From Pantoea phytobeneficialis (GTDB lineage Bacteria; Pseudomonadota; Gammaproteobacteria; Enterobacterales; Enterobacteriaceae), in assembly GCF_009728735.1 (NCBI RefSeq), contig NZ_CP024636.1, forward strand, positions 3,847,319 through 3,911,318: a stretch of DNA of 64,000 nt, in the 5' to 3' direction. Positions 62,990 through 64,000 of this stretch are shown in pieces (position 1 is the first letter of the stretch; each line of letters begins with the position of its first letter). Below the pieces are notes generated by a model that was given only the letters and a program-made list of their open reading frames with translations, was not told the origin of the DNA and ran no database searches. The position numbers and the translations under genes were made by a program.

Positions 62990-64000
62990 TCAGATTTGAA
63001 TCAATGTGTTCTGATACTTACTCAGCATGCTGGCTAAACGTTTTACCGGCTCCGTTACGCTGCTCGGTGCCGCGTAGTGCTGGAGTTTCTCCTGATAGAC
63101 ATCCAGCTCGCGTAACAACTGCTCAAAATAGACACGTCGTTTATCATCGCTACGCGTCGAGATCACCTGGTCAGCAGTGGATCGCAGCTGACGGTGATAG
63201 GCGGAGAGATCTGCATTGATCGGCACCTCGGCATTGCGTAAGCGTTGATGGCCGATAATCAGCGTCAGCGCGATACGGTATTTATTGATATCGCCGGGGA
63301 ACAGATTGAGCAGCAGAAACAGTTGCTGATACAGCGCCGGTAAGTGATTCTCGCGACGACGCGCCTGATTGGTGGTCATCGCCGCCACCGCCGCATACAT
63401 AAAGCGATTCAGCAACTTACGTCCGGTACGCGCCTTAGATTTGTCACGAATCAGCAGAATCACCATCATCGCCACAAAACATCCAATCACCTGGCCCAAC
63501 ACGTTGTCGAGAAACACGTTGAACTCGAACTTCATCGGGTTATCCAGTACCAGCACGTTGATGGTACCAATCAGGGCACCTAACGTTCCCAGTTGGCGAC
63601 GCTGGACAAAGATGCCGCCAATAAAGCCCAGCAGGCCAATCGCGATGCAAAGCAGCAGCATACTTTGCTGGGTTGCAGGCAGGACGTATATAAAGTAGAG
63701 CGCACCCAGCGGCACTGCGACCGTCATACCGTAGAGGAAGTCTTTTGCCATCATCAATGGATTAGGGGTGCGCATCGCCAGTGCGGTGATTACCGCCAGC
63801 ATCACCATACAGCCACTGCCAGAGGTCCAACCGGTGTACAACCAGAAAAGTGAGCCAATCGCCGTCGCCGCAAATGTACGTACGCCGTTAATCATCGCAT
63901 GGTGGGTTTCGGCAGAACGCGCCTGAATCACCACTTCACGTTGCAGAATACCGTCTTCCAGCGTAGTGATGCGGCTGTTGCTCCTGACGCCATTAATCAG
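62990..64000 (-). CDS. aaeB: Aromatic carboxylic acid efflux pump subunit AaeB, 3' part
   Basis: The frame is open to the window edge, so only the C-terminal 336 or so residues are seen (E. coli 655). The segment has an FUSC-type membrane region ([33 protein letters not shown], several helices) and a helical cytoplasmic tail. AaeA and AaeB export p-hydroxybenzoate and related acids as a relief valve. aaeA should lie beyond 64000. Confidence 0.93.
   Translation of the reverse strand: MINGVRSNSRITTLEDGILQREVVIQARSAETHHAMINGVRTFAATAIGSLFWLYTGWTSGSGCMVMLAVITALAMRTPNPLMMAKDFLYGMTVAVPLGALYFIYVLPATQQSMLLLCIAIGLLGFIGGIFVQRRQLGTLGALIGTINVLVLDNPMKFEFNVFLDNVLGQVIGCFVAMMVILLIRDKSKARTGRKLLNRFMYAAVAAMTTNQARRRENHLPALYQQLFLLLNLFPGDINKYRIALTLIIGHQRLRNAEVPINADLSAYHRQLRSTADQVISTRSDDKRRVYFEQLLRELDVYQEKLQHYAAPSSVTEPVKRLASMLSKYQNTLIQI

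Overview
The window is a 64 kb piece of an enterobacterial chromosome. Gene content and order match the E. coli mpl/fbp/ppa/tamAB/cpdB/rpsF/purA/hfq/mutL/orn/psd region almost gene for gene. Protein divergence from E. coli, the dispersed GGCGCGAT...ATCGCGCC palindromes and the species-specific inserts suggest Erwiniaceae, probably Pantoea or a close relative. Genus is inferred from memory of these families, not from a search. Nearly all of it is core genome.

Layout. (1) 1-3.95 kb, minus strand: an operon cut by the window edge, encoding a small PRD protein, a glycine-rich SFCGS protein, DUF4312, DUF4311 and DUF4310 (two of them membrane proteins), a metal-dependent amidohydrolase and a SelA-like PLP enzyme. 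It looks like an uncharacterised uptake and catabolic system and is the least understood part of the window. (2) 4.2-12.6 kb: cybC, pmbA, yjgA, mpl, fbp, a chemoreceptor, an LprI-like protein, a DUF441 membrane protein and ppa. (3) 12.6-27.7 kb: an orphan AT-rich GtrII-type glucosyltransferase islet, then ytfP-tamB-tamA, paeA (ytfL) with a structured leader, ytfK, ytfJ, cysQ, cpdB, fklB and oapA (ytfB). (4) 27.7-35.4 kb: the rpsF-priB-rpsR-rplI ribosomal operon with its S6:S18-type leader, a small secreted protein, yjfP, a Cache-type chemoreceptor, bsmA, aidB and rlmB. (5) 35.5-50.9 kb, all minus: rnr-nsrR, purA, yjeT and the nnr-tsaE-amiB-mutL-miaA-hfq-hflX-hflK-hflC cluster. (6) 50.9-59.1 kb: queG, a datA-like DnaA-titration region (DnaA boxes flanking a consensus IHF site), three tandem tRNA-Gly(GCC) genes, orn, rsgA, an ERIC element, psd and mscM. 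(7) 59.1-64 kb: mdh/argR, three tandem yhcN paralogs, yhcO and a partial aaeB. In E. coli this last block lies in a different part of the chromosome, so the mscM/mdh boundary is a rearrangement junction.

The genes cover envelope biogenesis (TamAB, Mpl, AmiB, MscM, Psd, OapA), RNA and translation (RNase R, RlmB, MiaA, Hfq, HflX, Orn, RsgA, QueG, TsaE, S6/S18/L9), stress (NsrR, YtfK, BsmA, YhcN family, AidB) and central metabolism (Fbp, Mdh, Ppa, PurA, CysQ, CpdB). No insertion sequence, prophage, CRISPR array or rRNA gene was seen. Repeats are limited to one ERIC element, several REP-like palindromes and the tRNA-Gly tandem array.
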